A DNA stretch of 64,000 nt from RFSX01 sp965248155 (GTDB lineage Bacteria > Bacteroidota > Bacteroidia > Chitinophagales > Saprospiraceae): the NCBI GenBank assembly GCA_965248155.1, contig CBDFIO010000001.1, positions 1,054,001-1,118,000 of the forward strand. Reading direction: 5' to 3'. Below the pieces are notes generated by a model that ran no database searches, had not been told where the DNA came from, and saw only the letters and a list, made by a program, of their open reading frames with translations. The translations under genes were made by a program, and so were the position numbers. Below, piece after piece: positions 9,395 through 17,304 of this stretch. Each line of letters begins with the position of its first letter. Within the stretch, counting starts at the first letter, position 1.

Positions 9395-10279
9395 TTGAAA
9401 GGAAACAACTACATACTAGTATTTCTCCTCATTGCTTTGTATTCGTGTTATAACGAGTATATACCCACAAGTCAATCCACAGATCAAAAATTAGTAGCCA
9501 TTGCCGAACTTGAAGCAGGAAGTATAGGTCATATACACCTTGGAAGTACTTTTGGTATCAATATGGAAGAAGTTGAATTAGATCATGAGATTTCAAAAAT
9601 CGATATCATTAACTTTCCGGAAAGTAATGGACCTGAGGAATATCGCTATGACAAAGCGCTTAAAAGATATGAAAACCCAACCTTTAAACCCATAGAAGGA
9701 GGAATTTACCAACTATTAATAGATGCAAATATCGATGGCATTTCTCAGATTTCTTCTTTTTCAAGAGTTCCTTACATGACAAATTACCTCTCTGAACCTG
9801 TGGTTAGCCAAGCAACTTTGGTCAATGTAGAAAATAAAGAAATAAGCCATTTTAATGTTGAATTTTCAATCGATCAAAATCAGGACGATGACAATTACTT
9901 TCATTTGGTTCCTGGAATTGATGAAAACAACAGTTTAATTGTTGATAAGATTACAGAAGGGGAAAATGCGCTGCATAGCCTCGTACACAGAGATGGCATA
10001 CTTATTGATAAATCTAAGTTGAGTGCTGGTAATACTATGTCCTTTTCACTTAAAACGACCAACACTTTAGAGGTATCGAATAGCGATCCCTTATTTTTGT
10101 ATTTAGAGTTAAGAACAATTACTAAAGAATATTACGATTTTCACCTGGCAATAAGTAGACAAGGATCTACAAATGCCGGACCGTACACTTTACCTGTAAG
10201 CAGTTTCACTAATATTGAAAATGGTTACGGATTGTTTGCAACTTATAGTTCAGTCATAGATTCTACTTTAATCCAGTAG
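9395..10279 (+). CDS. DUF4249 lipoprotein, partner of the TonB receptor
   Basis: 294 residues from TTG 9395, preceded by AAGGA about 10 bases upstream. It has a short lipoprotein signal with Cys at about residue 18 (LIALYSC). The KLVAIAELEAGS start, the GIYQLLIDANIDGIS strand and the FSRVP motif match DUF4249 proteins, which in Bacteroidota sit directly downstream of this type of TonB receptor and are thought to act with it at the outer membrane. The ligand is unknown. Unlike the two genes before it, this frame is intact, which would be unusual if the whole operon had been dead for long. Confidence 0.8.
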   Translation: MKGNNYILVFLLIALYSCYNEYIPTSQSTDQKLVAIAELEAGSIGHIHLGSTFGINMEEVELDHEISKIDIINFPESNGPEEYRYDKALKRYENPTFKPIEGGIYQLLIDANIDGISQISSFSRVPYMTNYLSEPVVSQATLVNVENKEISHFNVEFSIDQNQDDDNYFHLVPGIDENNSLIVDKITEGENALHSLVHRDGILIDKSKLSAGNTMSFSLKTTNTLEVSNSDPLFLYLELRTITKEYYDFHLAISRQGSTNAGPYTLPVSSFTNIENGYGLFATYSSVIDSTLIQ

Positions 10280-10404
10280 ATAAACTATAGACTTTAAAAT
10301 TCCATTTTTACCTATCTCCATTTTTTACTACACTTTTTTAATAATGTGTAAATCACTTAAACATTATACCAATGTTTATTTGAGTTGTATAAAAAACCAG
10401 GAGA

Positions 10405-11085
10405 ATGGATTTAACAACTAAGATGAATTACCTGGGAGAAGTTTCATTATTTGAAGACCTCCCTCAATCTAATTTACAAGAGATAGCAGAGCTGTCTTCT
10501 GTAAAAGTATTTAGCAAGCATCAGATAATCTATAGAGTGGCTGACCTAGCAAATGATGTATACATTTTGATGAATGGAATCATCAAGATCATCTCAAAAT
10601 CCGGCGAAGGGAGAGAGGTCATTAAAACAATCATCCATCCCAAATCATTATTTGGAATCGAATACCTATCCGGAAATGAATTCAGAATGAATACGTCAAA
10701 GTCTATTGACAAAGATGTAATTACATTGGTAATTGATGCTGGAGAATTCAAATCCTACCTAAAAGGGAATTGGGAATTAACTGAAAGATTTATTCAAATG
10801 CTCGGAACGAGACTTATGTATGTTGAAGAGCGATTTGAATCCCTTGTATTTAAAGATGCAAGAGAAAGAATAATTGACTTTCTAAAAGACAATGCCAAGA
10901 CCTTTGGTCGTCAAGTTGGATTAGAGATGCTTATCAAACATTCACTGACACAACAAGATATCGCCAACTATACTGGTACTTCAAGACAAACAGTAACTTA
11001 CGTATTGAATGATTTGAGAAGACAAAATCAAATTTACTTCAAACGAAAAAGTATTCTTATAAGAGATATTGCTAATCTATCGTGA
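10405..11085 (+). CDS. Crp/Fnr-family transcriptional regulator
   Basis: 226 residues. The N-terminal half is a cyclic-nucleotide-binding-like beta-roll (FEDLPQSNLQEIAELSS, DVYILMNGIIKIISKSGEGREV). The C-terminal half is a Crp-type winged helix (LTQQDIANYTGTSRQTVTYVLNDLRRQNQI), with the recognition helix at TSRQTVTYVLNDL. There are no Fnr-type N-terminal cysteines and no obvious cAMP-contact Arg-Ser pair, so the effector is unknown. It stands alone, with its own terminator downstream and about 125 bp of AT-rich sequence upstream. Start ATG 10405, preceded by a GGAG site (AACCAGGAGA). Confidence 0.9.
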   Translation: MDLTTKMNYLGEVSLFEDLPQSNLQEIAELSSVKVFSKHQIIYRVADLANDVYILMNGIIKIISKSGEGREVIKTIIHPKSLFGIEYLSGNEFRMNTSKSIDKDVITLVIDAGEFKSYLKGNWELTERFIQMLGTRLMYVEERFESLVFKDARERIIDFLKDNAKTFGRQVGLEMLIKHSLTQQDIANYTGTSRQTVTYVLNDLRRQNQIYFKRKSILIRDIANLS

Positions 11086-11107
11086 TAGTATATATAGGGT
11101 TTTAATC

Positions 11108-11141
11108 AAAACCTCCTTCTAATGAGTTGGGTTTTTTTTTA
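11108..11141 (+). terminator. Probable terminator of the Crp/Fnr gene
   Basis: AAAACC at 11108-11113 pairs with GGTTTT at 11130-11135, followed by a run of T to 11140. The same AAAACC can also pair with the upstream GGTTTT around 11099-11104, so two mutually exclusive hairpins are possible. Confidence 0.5.
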
Positions 11142-11247
11142 TTATATTATCATTCCAATATTGTAGATTATTATGTGGAACAAGAAATAATCTCACATTC
11201 TTACTAAAATTTGATTCCGTTCTCTTTTATATTGAATAAATTGAATT

Positions 11248-11255
11248 TACATTTG
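11248..11255 (+). promoter_or_regulatory. Bacteroidota -7 element of tRNA-Ser
   Basis: TACATTTG at 11248-11255 fits the TAnnTTTG consensus and lies 16 bases before the tRNA. No clear -33 TTTG is seen at the usual 19-21 base spacing. Confidence 0.45.
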
Positions 11256-11271
11256 CATGCTTATTACAACC

Positions 11272-11359
11272 GGAGGAGTGGCAGAGCTGGTTGAATGCAC
11301 CGGTCTTGAAAACCGGCGTACGTTTACGCGTACCGGGGGTTCGAATCCCTCCTCCTCCG
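11272..11359 (+). tRNA. tRNA-Ser (TGA)
   Basis: An 88-nt class II tRNA: acceptor GGAGGAG/CTCCTCC, anticodon arm ACCGGTCTTGAAAACCGG with anticodon TGA, a long variable arm (CGTACG...CGTACC region), and a T-arm with GGTTCGAATCC. Discriminator G at 11359; CCA is not encoded. Confidence 0.95.
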
Positions 11360-11366
11360 CAACAAA

Positions 11367-11396
11367 GAAGTAGCTTCGGCTGATTCTTTTTTTTTT
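11367..11396 (+). terminator. Terminator after tRNA-Ser
   Basis: GAA-g-TAGC, loop TTCG, GCTG-a-TTC forms a hairpin at 11367-11386, closed by a UUCG-type tetraloop and followed directly by about 11 T. Spacing to the tRNA is 7 bases. Confidence 0.8.
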
Positions 11397-11444
11397 GCAA
11401 CTATCCTTACTGAATTTATTCAGGAAGGTAAGTGAGCTTAAAAT

Positions 11445-11474
11445 AACAAAGCCCTGGTAAAGGGCTTCTTTGTT
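11445..11474 (+). other. Strong hairpin downstream of tRNA-Ser
   Basis: AACAAAGCCCT (11445-11455) pairs with AGGGC and TTTGTT (11461-11474) with a 3-base bulge. A second small hairpin, GATCCC/GGGATC, lies at 11479-11497. Together with the terminators on each side, these fill most of the 11360-11662 gap; no open reading frame is visible there. Confidence 0.5.
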
Positions 11475-11508
11475 GACGATCCCATATCAGGGGATCAATG
11501 AAATTAAC

Positions 11509-11527
11509 CCCTCCTCCTCCGCAACAA
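11509..11527 (+). repeat. Second copy of the tRNA-Ser 3' end
   Basis: A 19-base exact direct repeat of 11347-11365 (CCCTCCTCCTCCGCAACAA), that is, the tRNA-Ser 3' acceptor end plus the bases just after it, 162 bp downstream. Only the 3' end is present, not a full tRNA. This is the form of an integration attachment-site scar or a collapsed tRNA tandem duplication. Confidence 0.85.
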
Positions 11528-11535
11528 TTTTATAA

Positions 11536-11558
11536 GCCACCATTTGGTGGCCTTTTTT
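11536..11558 (+). terminator. Second terminator downstream of tRNA-Ser
   Basis: A perfect GCCACC-ATTT-GGTGGC hairpin at 11536-11551, followed by C and six T. It lies just after the duplicated tRNA 3' end, as the first terminator lies just after the real tRNA. Confidence 0.8.
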
Positions 11559-11662
11559 ATTTGAGGAATCATGATGAAGCTTTCATTTCAGATGGAAGAA
11601 CCTGGGTTCAACAAAATCATTTATAATGGACTTTTATAAAGACAGGAATTGGAGTCTTCTAA

Positions 11663-12883
11663 CTATCTCTCGATTTTATCCTTTATAAGTGGAAGTGTAG
11701 GATCATAATTTTCGCCAAGACTCTCGGCTCTATTAATTGCATTTTTTATGGCTTCATCTGCCATTGCATCATTTCCCATTTTATAATATAAAAGTGAAAG
11801 TGCATCATAGCGCCAAAATGAAGAATCATCATCTAATGTAGATTCTATCGAATATATCAATTCATCAAAATCCAACCTTCGCCTGGAATTAGAGATCAAA
11901 AGCCGGATCACAGAAGCAAAAAGAACATTTTCGTCAGACGTTTCGGGATAATTTCTTATTAAATTCACCGAGTATCTAATAGAGGGCCCACGTCCCCAAA
12001 GCAGATATTTAATCCGAACAAAATCTTCCATTTTTTCAACACCATTCATCTTATATTTTCTGAACCATCGCTTAACTGGTTTGAAATTAAATACAGGTCT
12101 TCCTCTCGTATCTTTTTTGAGGGAGTTAATGAATATATGAAAAGCAATATTCTCTCGAATACTCAAAGAATCAAAGCTTTCAGAAAAAGCTTTGTGATGT
12201 TTTGATATATACTTTAGATATTTTTTATCCAAAGAAAAATTGTCATTTATCAAATACATGGAAACCGAATCTGACCAATCTTTTCTTCTATCCAAATACT
12301 TTTTAACTAAATTTTTTGCTGAATAACTGTCTTTATAAAATTCTATTGAATCAATAACTGATAATACATTCCGCTCATCCAGAGTGAGAACAAGTGAGTC
12401 TAGATTCTGCCTTAAATATCTACTTGGAGATTTCGTTTTATTAAGAATAGTATTTAATTCCTTAACAGTTTTATACCCTACAAAACGTAAAAAACTGTTT
12501 TCGTATTTATCAAGAATCATAATGGTCGGAAAAACATGAACCTCAAATTCCTCAGAAAACGTTCTACTTCTTGCACTATTAATTGAGAGATTGATGTAAT
12601 TGTCATTAAGTTCTTTCACAATCGAACTGTCTCTAAAGCTTGTAGATTCTATTTGCTGGCATGGAATAGACCAGTCAGCGTAAACATATGTGAAAATGAA
12701 TTTATCGGTTTTAAGGGCGTATCTCATCGACTTAGTCAATGAGTGACTGAAGTTTATCTCACTGTCTTGGGCATAATATCTAGCACAAAAGCAGGATAGG
12801 AGAACCGTAAAAATTATGAGACGATTTAGATAATTCAAATTATTAATATTACTAACGACTATGAAACTTAAGCATAATATCAA
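11663..12883 (-). CDS. Secreted thioredoxin-fold protein lacking the first redox Cys
   Basis: 406 residues. The N-terminus has a hydrophobic segment (LIIFTVLLSCFC, then YAQ), so it is exported. A thioredoxin-like domain follows at about residues 45-150: FIFTYVYADWSIPCQQIE, then FEVHVFPTIMILDKY with the cis-Pro. The usual W-C-x-x-C is W-S-I-P-C, so only the second Cys is left and normal dithiol exchange is not possible. The C-terminal 250 residues are helical and unassigned, and may be TPR-like near the end (YDALSLLYYKMGNDAMADEAIKNA). The frame begins at TTG 12883; TTG 12838 would give a tidier signal peptide. It is divergent from the mhp operon. Confidence 0.7.
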   Translation of the reverse strand: MILCLSFIVVSNINNLNYLNRLIIFTVLLSCFCARYYAQDSEINFSHSLTKSMRYALKTDKFIFTYVYADWSIPCQQIESTSFRDSSIVKELNDNYINLSINSARSRTFSEEFEVHVFPTIMILDKYENSFLRFVGYKTVKELNTILNKTKSPSRYLRQNLDSLVLTLDERNVLSVIDSIEFYKDSYSAKNLVKKYLDRRKDWSDSVSMYLINDNFSLDKKYLKYISKHHKAFSESFDSLSIRENIAFHIFINSLKKDTRGRPVFNFKPVKRWFRKYKMNGVEKMEDFVRIKYLLWGRGPSIRYSVNLIRNYPETSDENVLFASVIRLLISNSRRRLDFDELIYSIESTLDDDSSFWRYDALSLLYYKMGNDAMADEAIKNAINRAESLGENYDPTLPLIKDKIER

Positions 12884-12908
12884 AAACTACAAAGTGATGC
12901 TTTGTTCA

Positions 12909-12916
12909 TATATTTG
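12909..12916 (+). promoter_or_regulatory. Candidate -7 element of the mhpDFE operon
   Basis: TATATTTG at 12909-12916 fits TAnnTTTG and lies 22 bases before the mhpD start. No convincing -33 element is seen. Confidence 0.35.
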
Positions 12917-12938
12917 TTCGCATTGATTTTATTCAAAT

Positions 12939-13718
12939 ATGTCAAAAAATATAAACATAATAGCAGAACGTCTGAGACTTGCAGAAAGTGATGCATCGGC
13001 CATAGATCCAGTTAGTGAAATCATCGGTTCGTCTTCAATCCCATTGGCTTACAAAATCCAAGAATTGAATACAAATTTAAGGATAGCTAAGGGCGCTCGA
13101 ATCACTGGCAAGAAAATCGGTTTAACATCTCCTGCCGTCCAAAAGCAATTAGGCGTTCATCAACCTGATTTTGGCTTTCTGTTTGACGATATGGAAATCC
13201 ATGAAGGAAATAGTCTGTCTGTAGATAAACTTATCTACCCCAAAGTTGAAGGTGAAATTGCATTTGTTTTAAAATCTGACATCAGCACAATCTGCCACTC
13301 GATTAATGATATAAAAGATGCTGTAGAATACGCCATTGCAGCAATTGAAATTGTAGACAGCAGGATTAAAGACTGGAACATAAAAATTTCTGATACCATA
13401 GCGGATAATGCTTCTGCAAGCCATTATGTTTTAAGTTCACATAAAAAATCACTGGATGAAATCGACTTAATAAATTGCACAATGCAATTATCAATAAATA
13501 ACGAAATTGAATCTACCGGAGCCGGAAAAGAATGTATGGGAAACCCGCTTAATGCCCTGCTTTGGTTATCCAATAAAATGGTTGAAAATGGTCAACATCT
13601 CAAAAAAGGAGAAGTAATTCTATCGGGAGCTCTTGGGAAATTTGTAGATGTAAAAAAGGGAGATTCTGTCAAACTATATATTGAAGGATTAGGGAGCGCA
13701 TCTGTCTCATTTGATTAA
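12939..13718 (+). CDS. mhpD: 2-keto-4-pentenoate hydratase
   Basis: 259 residues, the usual length of the MhpD/DmpE family. It hydrates 2-hydroxypenta-2,4-dienoate to 4-hydroxy-2-oxovalerate, the first lower step after ring meta-cleavage. The motif GKKIGLTSPAVQKQLGVHQPDFGFLF is typical of hydratases rather than of the related 4-oxalocrotonate decarboxylases. The metal-site region KVEGEIAFVL, with its E-G-E, is present. It is the first gene of a three-gene unit with mhpF (23-base gap) and mhpE, in the same order as in the E. coli mhp operon. Cytoplasmic. Confidence 0.9.
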   Translation: MSKNINIIAERLRLAESDASAIDPVSEIIGSSSIPLAYKIQELNTNLRIAKGARITGKKIGLTSPAVQKQLGVHQPDFGFLFDDMEIHEGNSLSVDKLIYPKVEGEIAFVLKSDISTICHSINDIKDAVEYAIAAIEIVDSRIKDWNIKISDTIADNASASHYVLSSHKKSLDEIDLINCTMQLSINNEIESTGAGKECMGNPLNALLWLSNKMVENGQHLKKGEVILSGALGKFVDVKKGDSVKLYIEGLGSASVSFD

Positions 13719-13741
13719 AAATAATAAGGACTGGTTATATT

Positions 13742-14677
13742 ATGTCAGAAAGTAAAGTAACTGTAGCAATCATAGGATCAGGAAATATTGGCACTGATTT
13801 AATGATAAAAATATTGAGACTTTCAAGTCATCTTGAAATGGGAGTCTTGGTTGGAATAGACCCTGATTCTGACGGATTAGCTAGAGCTGCAAGGATGGGA
13901 ATTAAAACGACTCATCAAGGTGTAGATGGCCTTATTGAAATGGAAATTTGGAAAGATATAAGAATTGTATTTGATGCAACTTCTGCGAAAGCCCATTTAT
14001 ATAACTGGAATAAAATCAGTGAGTATCAGGATAAAAGAGTAATTGATTTAACTCCAGCTGCAATAGGACCATACCTTGTTCCTCCTGTGAATTTTGAATC
14101 TAATCAAGATGTCCCGAATATAAATATGGTTACTTGTGGCGGGCAAGCGACAATTCCTATTGTAGCGGCGGTCAATAGAGTTTCCAAAGTCCACTATGGA
14201 GAGATCGTAGCTTCTATTGCCAGCAAGTCTGCAGGACCAGGCACAAGAGCAAATATTGACGAATTTACTGAAACCACATCCAGGGCAATTGAAGATGTAG
14301 GAGGAGCTACTAAAGGAAAGGCAATCATTATACTTAATCCTGCTGAACCTCCACTTGTAATGAGAGATACAGTTTTTACATTGAGTGAAAAAAATAATAA
14401 AGAAGAAATACGAAATAGCATTCATCAGATGATTTCAGAAGTTCAAAAATATGTACCGGGATATGATTTACACCAAGAAATCCAATTTGATGAAATCCCA
14501 GAAAAGCAACCGGTTTTTATTGAAGGAATTGGAAAAATTCATGGACTAAAAACAACCGTTTTTCTGAAAGTATTTGGAGCTGGTCATTACCTTCCTGAAT
14601 ATGCAGGTAATCTGGATATCATGACGAGCGCCGCGATGGTAACAGGTGAAAGAATTGCTCAATTTAATTTGTCTTAA
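13742..14677 (+). CDS. mhpF: Acetaldehyde dehydrogenase (acylating)
   Basis: 311 residues. It converts acetaldehyde, CoA and NAD+ to acetyl-CoA. The N-terminal Rossmann motif is AIIGSGNIGTDL (residues 9-20), and the catalytic Cys132 lies in MVTCGGQATIPIV, both as in the DmpF/MhpF family. In known systems this enzyme forms a complex with the aldolase encoded by the next gene and channels acetaldehyde; the adjacent gene (9-base gap) fits this. Start ATG 13742, with a weak AAGGA at 13727-13731. Confidence 0.95.
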   Translation: MSESKVTVAIIGSGNIGTDLMIKILRLSSHLEMGVLVGIDPDSDGLARAARMGIKTTHQGVDGLIEMEIWKDIRIVFDATSAKAHLYNWNKISEYQDKRVIDLTPAAIGPYLVPPVNFESNQDVPNINMVTCGGQATIPIVAAVNRVSKVHYGEIVASIASKSAGPGTRANIDEFTETTSRAIEDVGGATKGKAIIILNPAEPPLVMRDTVFTLSEKNNKEEIRNSIHQMISEVQKYVPGYDLHQEIQFDEIPEKQPVFIEGIGKIHGLKTTVFLKVFGAGHYLPEYAGNLDIMTSAAMVTGERIAQFNLS

Positions 14678-14686
14678 TCATAATTT

Positions 14687-15706
14687 ATGGCACATAAAAT
14701 ATATATCCAGGATGTAACTCTTCGAGATGGCATGCATGCTATCAGACATCAATATTCTAAGGAACAGATTCAATCCCTGGCCTTAGCTTTGGATAATGCA
14801 GGTGTAGATGCTATTGAAATAGCACATGGAGATGGATTAGCCGGTGGAAGTTTTAACTATGGTTTCGGAGCTCATACAGACTGGGATTGGTTAGAAGGTA
14901 TAAAGGAAAAACTGAATCACGCCATTCTTACAACACTCATATTACCTGGCATAGCTACTATAGAAGATTTAGAAAAAGCCAAAGATCTTGGAGTCGAATC
15001 GGTTCGAATTGCTACACACTGTACTGAAGCAGATATTTCTCCTCAACATATTGAAGCCGCAAAAAAAATGGGCATGGATGTCGGAGGTTTTCTTATGATG
15101 TCTCATATGAATCCTCCTGACAAACTCGCCGAACAAGCCAGAATAATGGAGTCGGCAGGAGCAGACTGTGTTTATGTCACCGATTCAGCTGGCGCATTGC
15201 TAATGGATGGAGTAATTGATCGGATAAAAGCATTCAGAAATGTTCTAAATGATGAAACGGAAATAGGAATACATTGTCATCATAATCTTTCTTTAGGTGT
15301 TGCAAATACTATAGTTGCCATGCAGCACGGAGCCAATAGACTGGATGCATCACTGGCAGGAATGGGGGCAGGTGCAGGAAATGCACCATTAGAAGTCTTA
15401 GTGGCAGTTCTAAATAAAATGGAAATCGAACATAATTCGGACCTCTTCAAATTAATGGATGCCGCTGATGATATTATTAGACCCCTCCAGACCCGACCTG
15501 TCAGGGTAGACAGAGAAACACTCTCCCTTGGCTATGCTGGTGTTTATTCTTCCTTCTTGTTACATTCCGAGAGAGCTGCAATAAAATATGGTCTAGATAC
15601 CAGAGACATCTTACTTGAATTGGGAAAACGAAAAATGGTTGGAGGACAAGAAGATATGATTGTTGATGTTGCCTTAGATATGATTAAGGACAGATCAGAA
15701 TCTTAA
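14687..15706 (+). CDS. mhpE: 4-hydroxy-2-oxovalerate aldolase
   Basis: 339 residues. It cleaves 4-hydroxy-2-oxovalerate to pyruvate and acetaldehyde; a divalent-metal class II aldolase of the HMGL/DRE-TIM family. The DRE-type motif is DVTLRDGMHAIRHQ (Arg13, Asp14), the metal ligands H196-x-H198 lie in GIHCHHN, and a C-terminal DmpG communication domain follows (VRVDRETLSLGYAGVYSSFL). With MhpF it would pass acetaldehyde directly to acetyl-CoA formation. It is the last gene of the operon and converges with the outer-membrane protein gene at 15720. Confidence 0.95.
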   Translation: MAHKIYIQDVTLRDGMHAIRHQYSKEQIQSLALALDNAGVDAIEIAHGDGLAGGSFNYGFGAHTDWDWLEGIKEKLNHAILTTLILPGIATIEDLEKAKDLGVESVRIATHCTEADISPQHIEAAKKMGMDVGGFLMMSHMNPPDKLAEQARIMESAGADCVYVTDSAGALLMDGVIDRIKAFRNVLNDETEIGIHCHHNLSLGVANTIVAMQHGANRLDASLAGMGAGAGNAPLEVLVAVLNKMEIEHNSDLFKLMDAADDIIRPLQTRPVRVDRETLSLGYAGVYSSFLLHSERAAIKYGLDTRDILLELGKRKMVGGQEDMIVDVALDMIKDRSES

Positions 15707-15719
15707 TATTTTGCTCCTC

Positions 15720-16454
15720 TTATTCTTCAGTAGATTTTGAATTTCCAAGCCTAAACCCAAAATTGAGTCCACAGAACTGATAAGCATCGTTACTATCAGG
15801 ATTGCCTGCAAGGCTAATCCCATCAAGGTAATCACCAAGTGGAACTCTTGCACTGTAGAGAACATCCAAAAATATATTTGGACTCAAATTAAATCTAAAT
15901 CCGGCACCGACCGGTAACTGAAAACCTCCTTCAGAACCATTGGTCTGATCAACAGTAGCAGAACCTTGTTTGTTAAGCGGAACATTGGTCCATTGTCGGC
16001 TATCAGAATCATCGTTGACAAATGAGACTCCAAATCCTCCAAATATGAATGGGGAAATCTTATTTTGATATCCAGTCTCTTCGCTCCATTTATTCAATAA
16101 GAAATAGGATAGGGTAACGCCGATTTCATTTAATGATGTACTGTAAGAGTACCCTCTTGCTGCATGTTGTGCTCCCCATTCTTCCTTATCCGAAAGATTC
16201 CTGTCATCCCCTTCAATTTTAGTCCTTTTAAAGTGTAATCCTATACTAAAATTCGGGGTAATATTATTTGTCAAAATAATACCATAGGCAATTTTTGAAT
16301 TATCCATTAACCCTTGCCCATCCTTGGCCCAGCTGTTTGCATCACTCCCATGACTTGACATGCCCATAAAAAGACCTACATCAAATTTATTTTGCGAATA
16401 AGAGCTAAATGTAATAAATAAAATACCGATCAAAATGAAGGCACATTTTTTCAT
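15720..16454 (-). CDS. Outer-membrane beta-barrel protein
   Basis: 244 residues with a signal peptide (MKKCAFILIGILFITFSSYSQ). The mature part has alternating aromatic/hydrophobic strands, such as IAYGIILTNNITPNFSIGLHF, ISPFIFGGFGVSFV and AGFRFNLSPNIFLDVLYS, and ends close to a strand with terminal FRLG. This is typical of PorT/OmpW-like or 'outer membrane beta-barrel' family proteins of Bacteroidota (about 200-250 residues, 8 strands). No substrate is known. It is convergent with mhpE; no operon partner is evident. Confidence 0.75.
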   Translation of the reverse strand: MKKCAFILIGILFITFSSYSQNKFDVGLFMGMSSHGSDANSWAKDGQGLMDNSKIAYGIILTNNITPNFSIGLHFKRTKIEGDDRNLSDKEEWGAQHAARGYSYSTSLNEIGVTLSYFLLNKWSEETGYQNKISPFIFGGFGVSFVNDDSDSRQWTNVPLNKQGSATVDQTNGSEGGFQLPVGAGFRFNLSPNIFLDVLYSARVPLGDYLDGISLAGNPDSNDAYQFCGLNFGFRLGNSKSTEE

Positions 16455-16532
16455 AATATGAGCTTTAGATTTAAGAATAGAACGATAGTAGATGGTTAAT
16501 TGTATTGATTTTTAACCAAGGTAAGATAATGA

Positions 16533-17300
16533 TTATTTCCTGCCCGATCTGTCAATAAATACATTATTCGCCTGCTGCCTTCCCATGACAAGTATATCCT
16601 GAATATTAACATGTGTGGCTTGAGATGCTATGAAGTAGATTATTTTAGCTACATCCTTAGAATTTAATGGTGTGAAGTCTTCGTATATTTTTGATTTCTT
16701 CTGATCCCCATCAAATCTTACTAGAGCAAACTCGGTTTCTTCTACATGACCCGGTGAGATCTGACCAACCCTTATTCCATATTGATGAAGATCTATTCTC
16801 ATCGCTCTCGTTAATGCATCGACAGCATGCTTAGAAGCACAGTATACATTTCCTTTAGGATATACTTCTTTCCCAGCTGGTGAAGCTACATTAATGATAT
16901 GTCCTTTTCTGCGCTTCACCATGCCTTTAGAAACAAGTTTGCTTATATATAGAAGTCCTTTAACATTGGTATCAATCATTGTGTCCCAATCTTCAATATT
17001 ACCTTCATGTATTGCATCAAAACCTTTTGCGAGACCTGCATTATTAATAAGGATATCAATTTGTTTCCAATAGCGATCCAAAGAATTGATCGCAGTTTTG
17101 ACCTGATCAGAATTCCTGATATCAAAATCTAATGTTCTCACCTTAATAGCATATTTCTTGCTTAGCTTTTCGGAAACAGCCATCAACCTTTCCTTTCTTC
17201 TCCCAGCTATAATAATATCATAACCGTGTTTAGCAAAGACTTGACTTGTTGCTTTTCCGATTCCTGAGCTTGCTCCTGTTATAAATACTATTCTTGACAT
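16533..17300 (-). CDS. Short-chain dehydrogenase/reductase (YdfG-like)
   Basis: 255 residues, a classical SDR. The cofactor motif TGASSGIG is at residues 7-14, followed by an AGRRKER segment whose Arg residues suggest NADP(H). NNAG is present, and the catalytic pair is Y-x3-K in YCASKHAVDAL, with Ser in NVASPAGK. It is close to the YdfG/serine-3-dehydrogenase group (3-hydroxy acid or general carbonyl reduction), but the substrate is not predictable. The gene starts 4 bases after the TlpA-like gene at 17305 ends, so the two are probably co-transcribed. Confidence 0.9.
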   Translation of the reverse strand: MSRIVFITGASSGIGKATSQVFAKHGYDIIIAGRRKERLMAVSEKLSKKYAIKVRTLDFDIRNSDQVKTAINSLDRYWKQIDILINNAGLAKGFDAIHEGNIEDWDTMIDTNVKGLLYISKLVSKGMVKRRKGHIINVASPAGKEVYPKGNVYCASKHAVDALTRAMRIDLHQYGIRVGQISPGHVEETEFALVRFDGDQKKSKIYEDFTPLNSKDVAKIIYFIASQATHVNIQDILVMGRQQANNVFIDRSGRK

Positions 17301-17304
17301 ATTC

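Noticed and set aside
11509..11527. Second tRNA-Ser gene
   Set aside because: Only the last 15 or so bases of the tRNA are repeated; no D-arm, anticodon or variable arm precedes them.
14048..14425. Cys/Ser/Tyr-rich minus-strand frames opposite mhpF
   Set aside because: Composition is typical of antisense reading of a conserved gene; mhpF is full-length on the plus strand.
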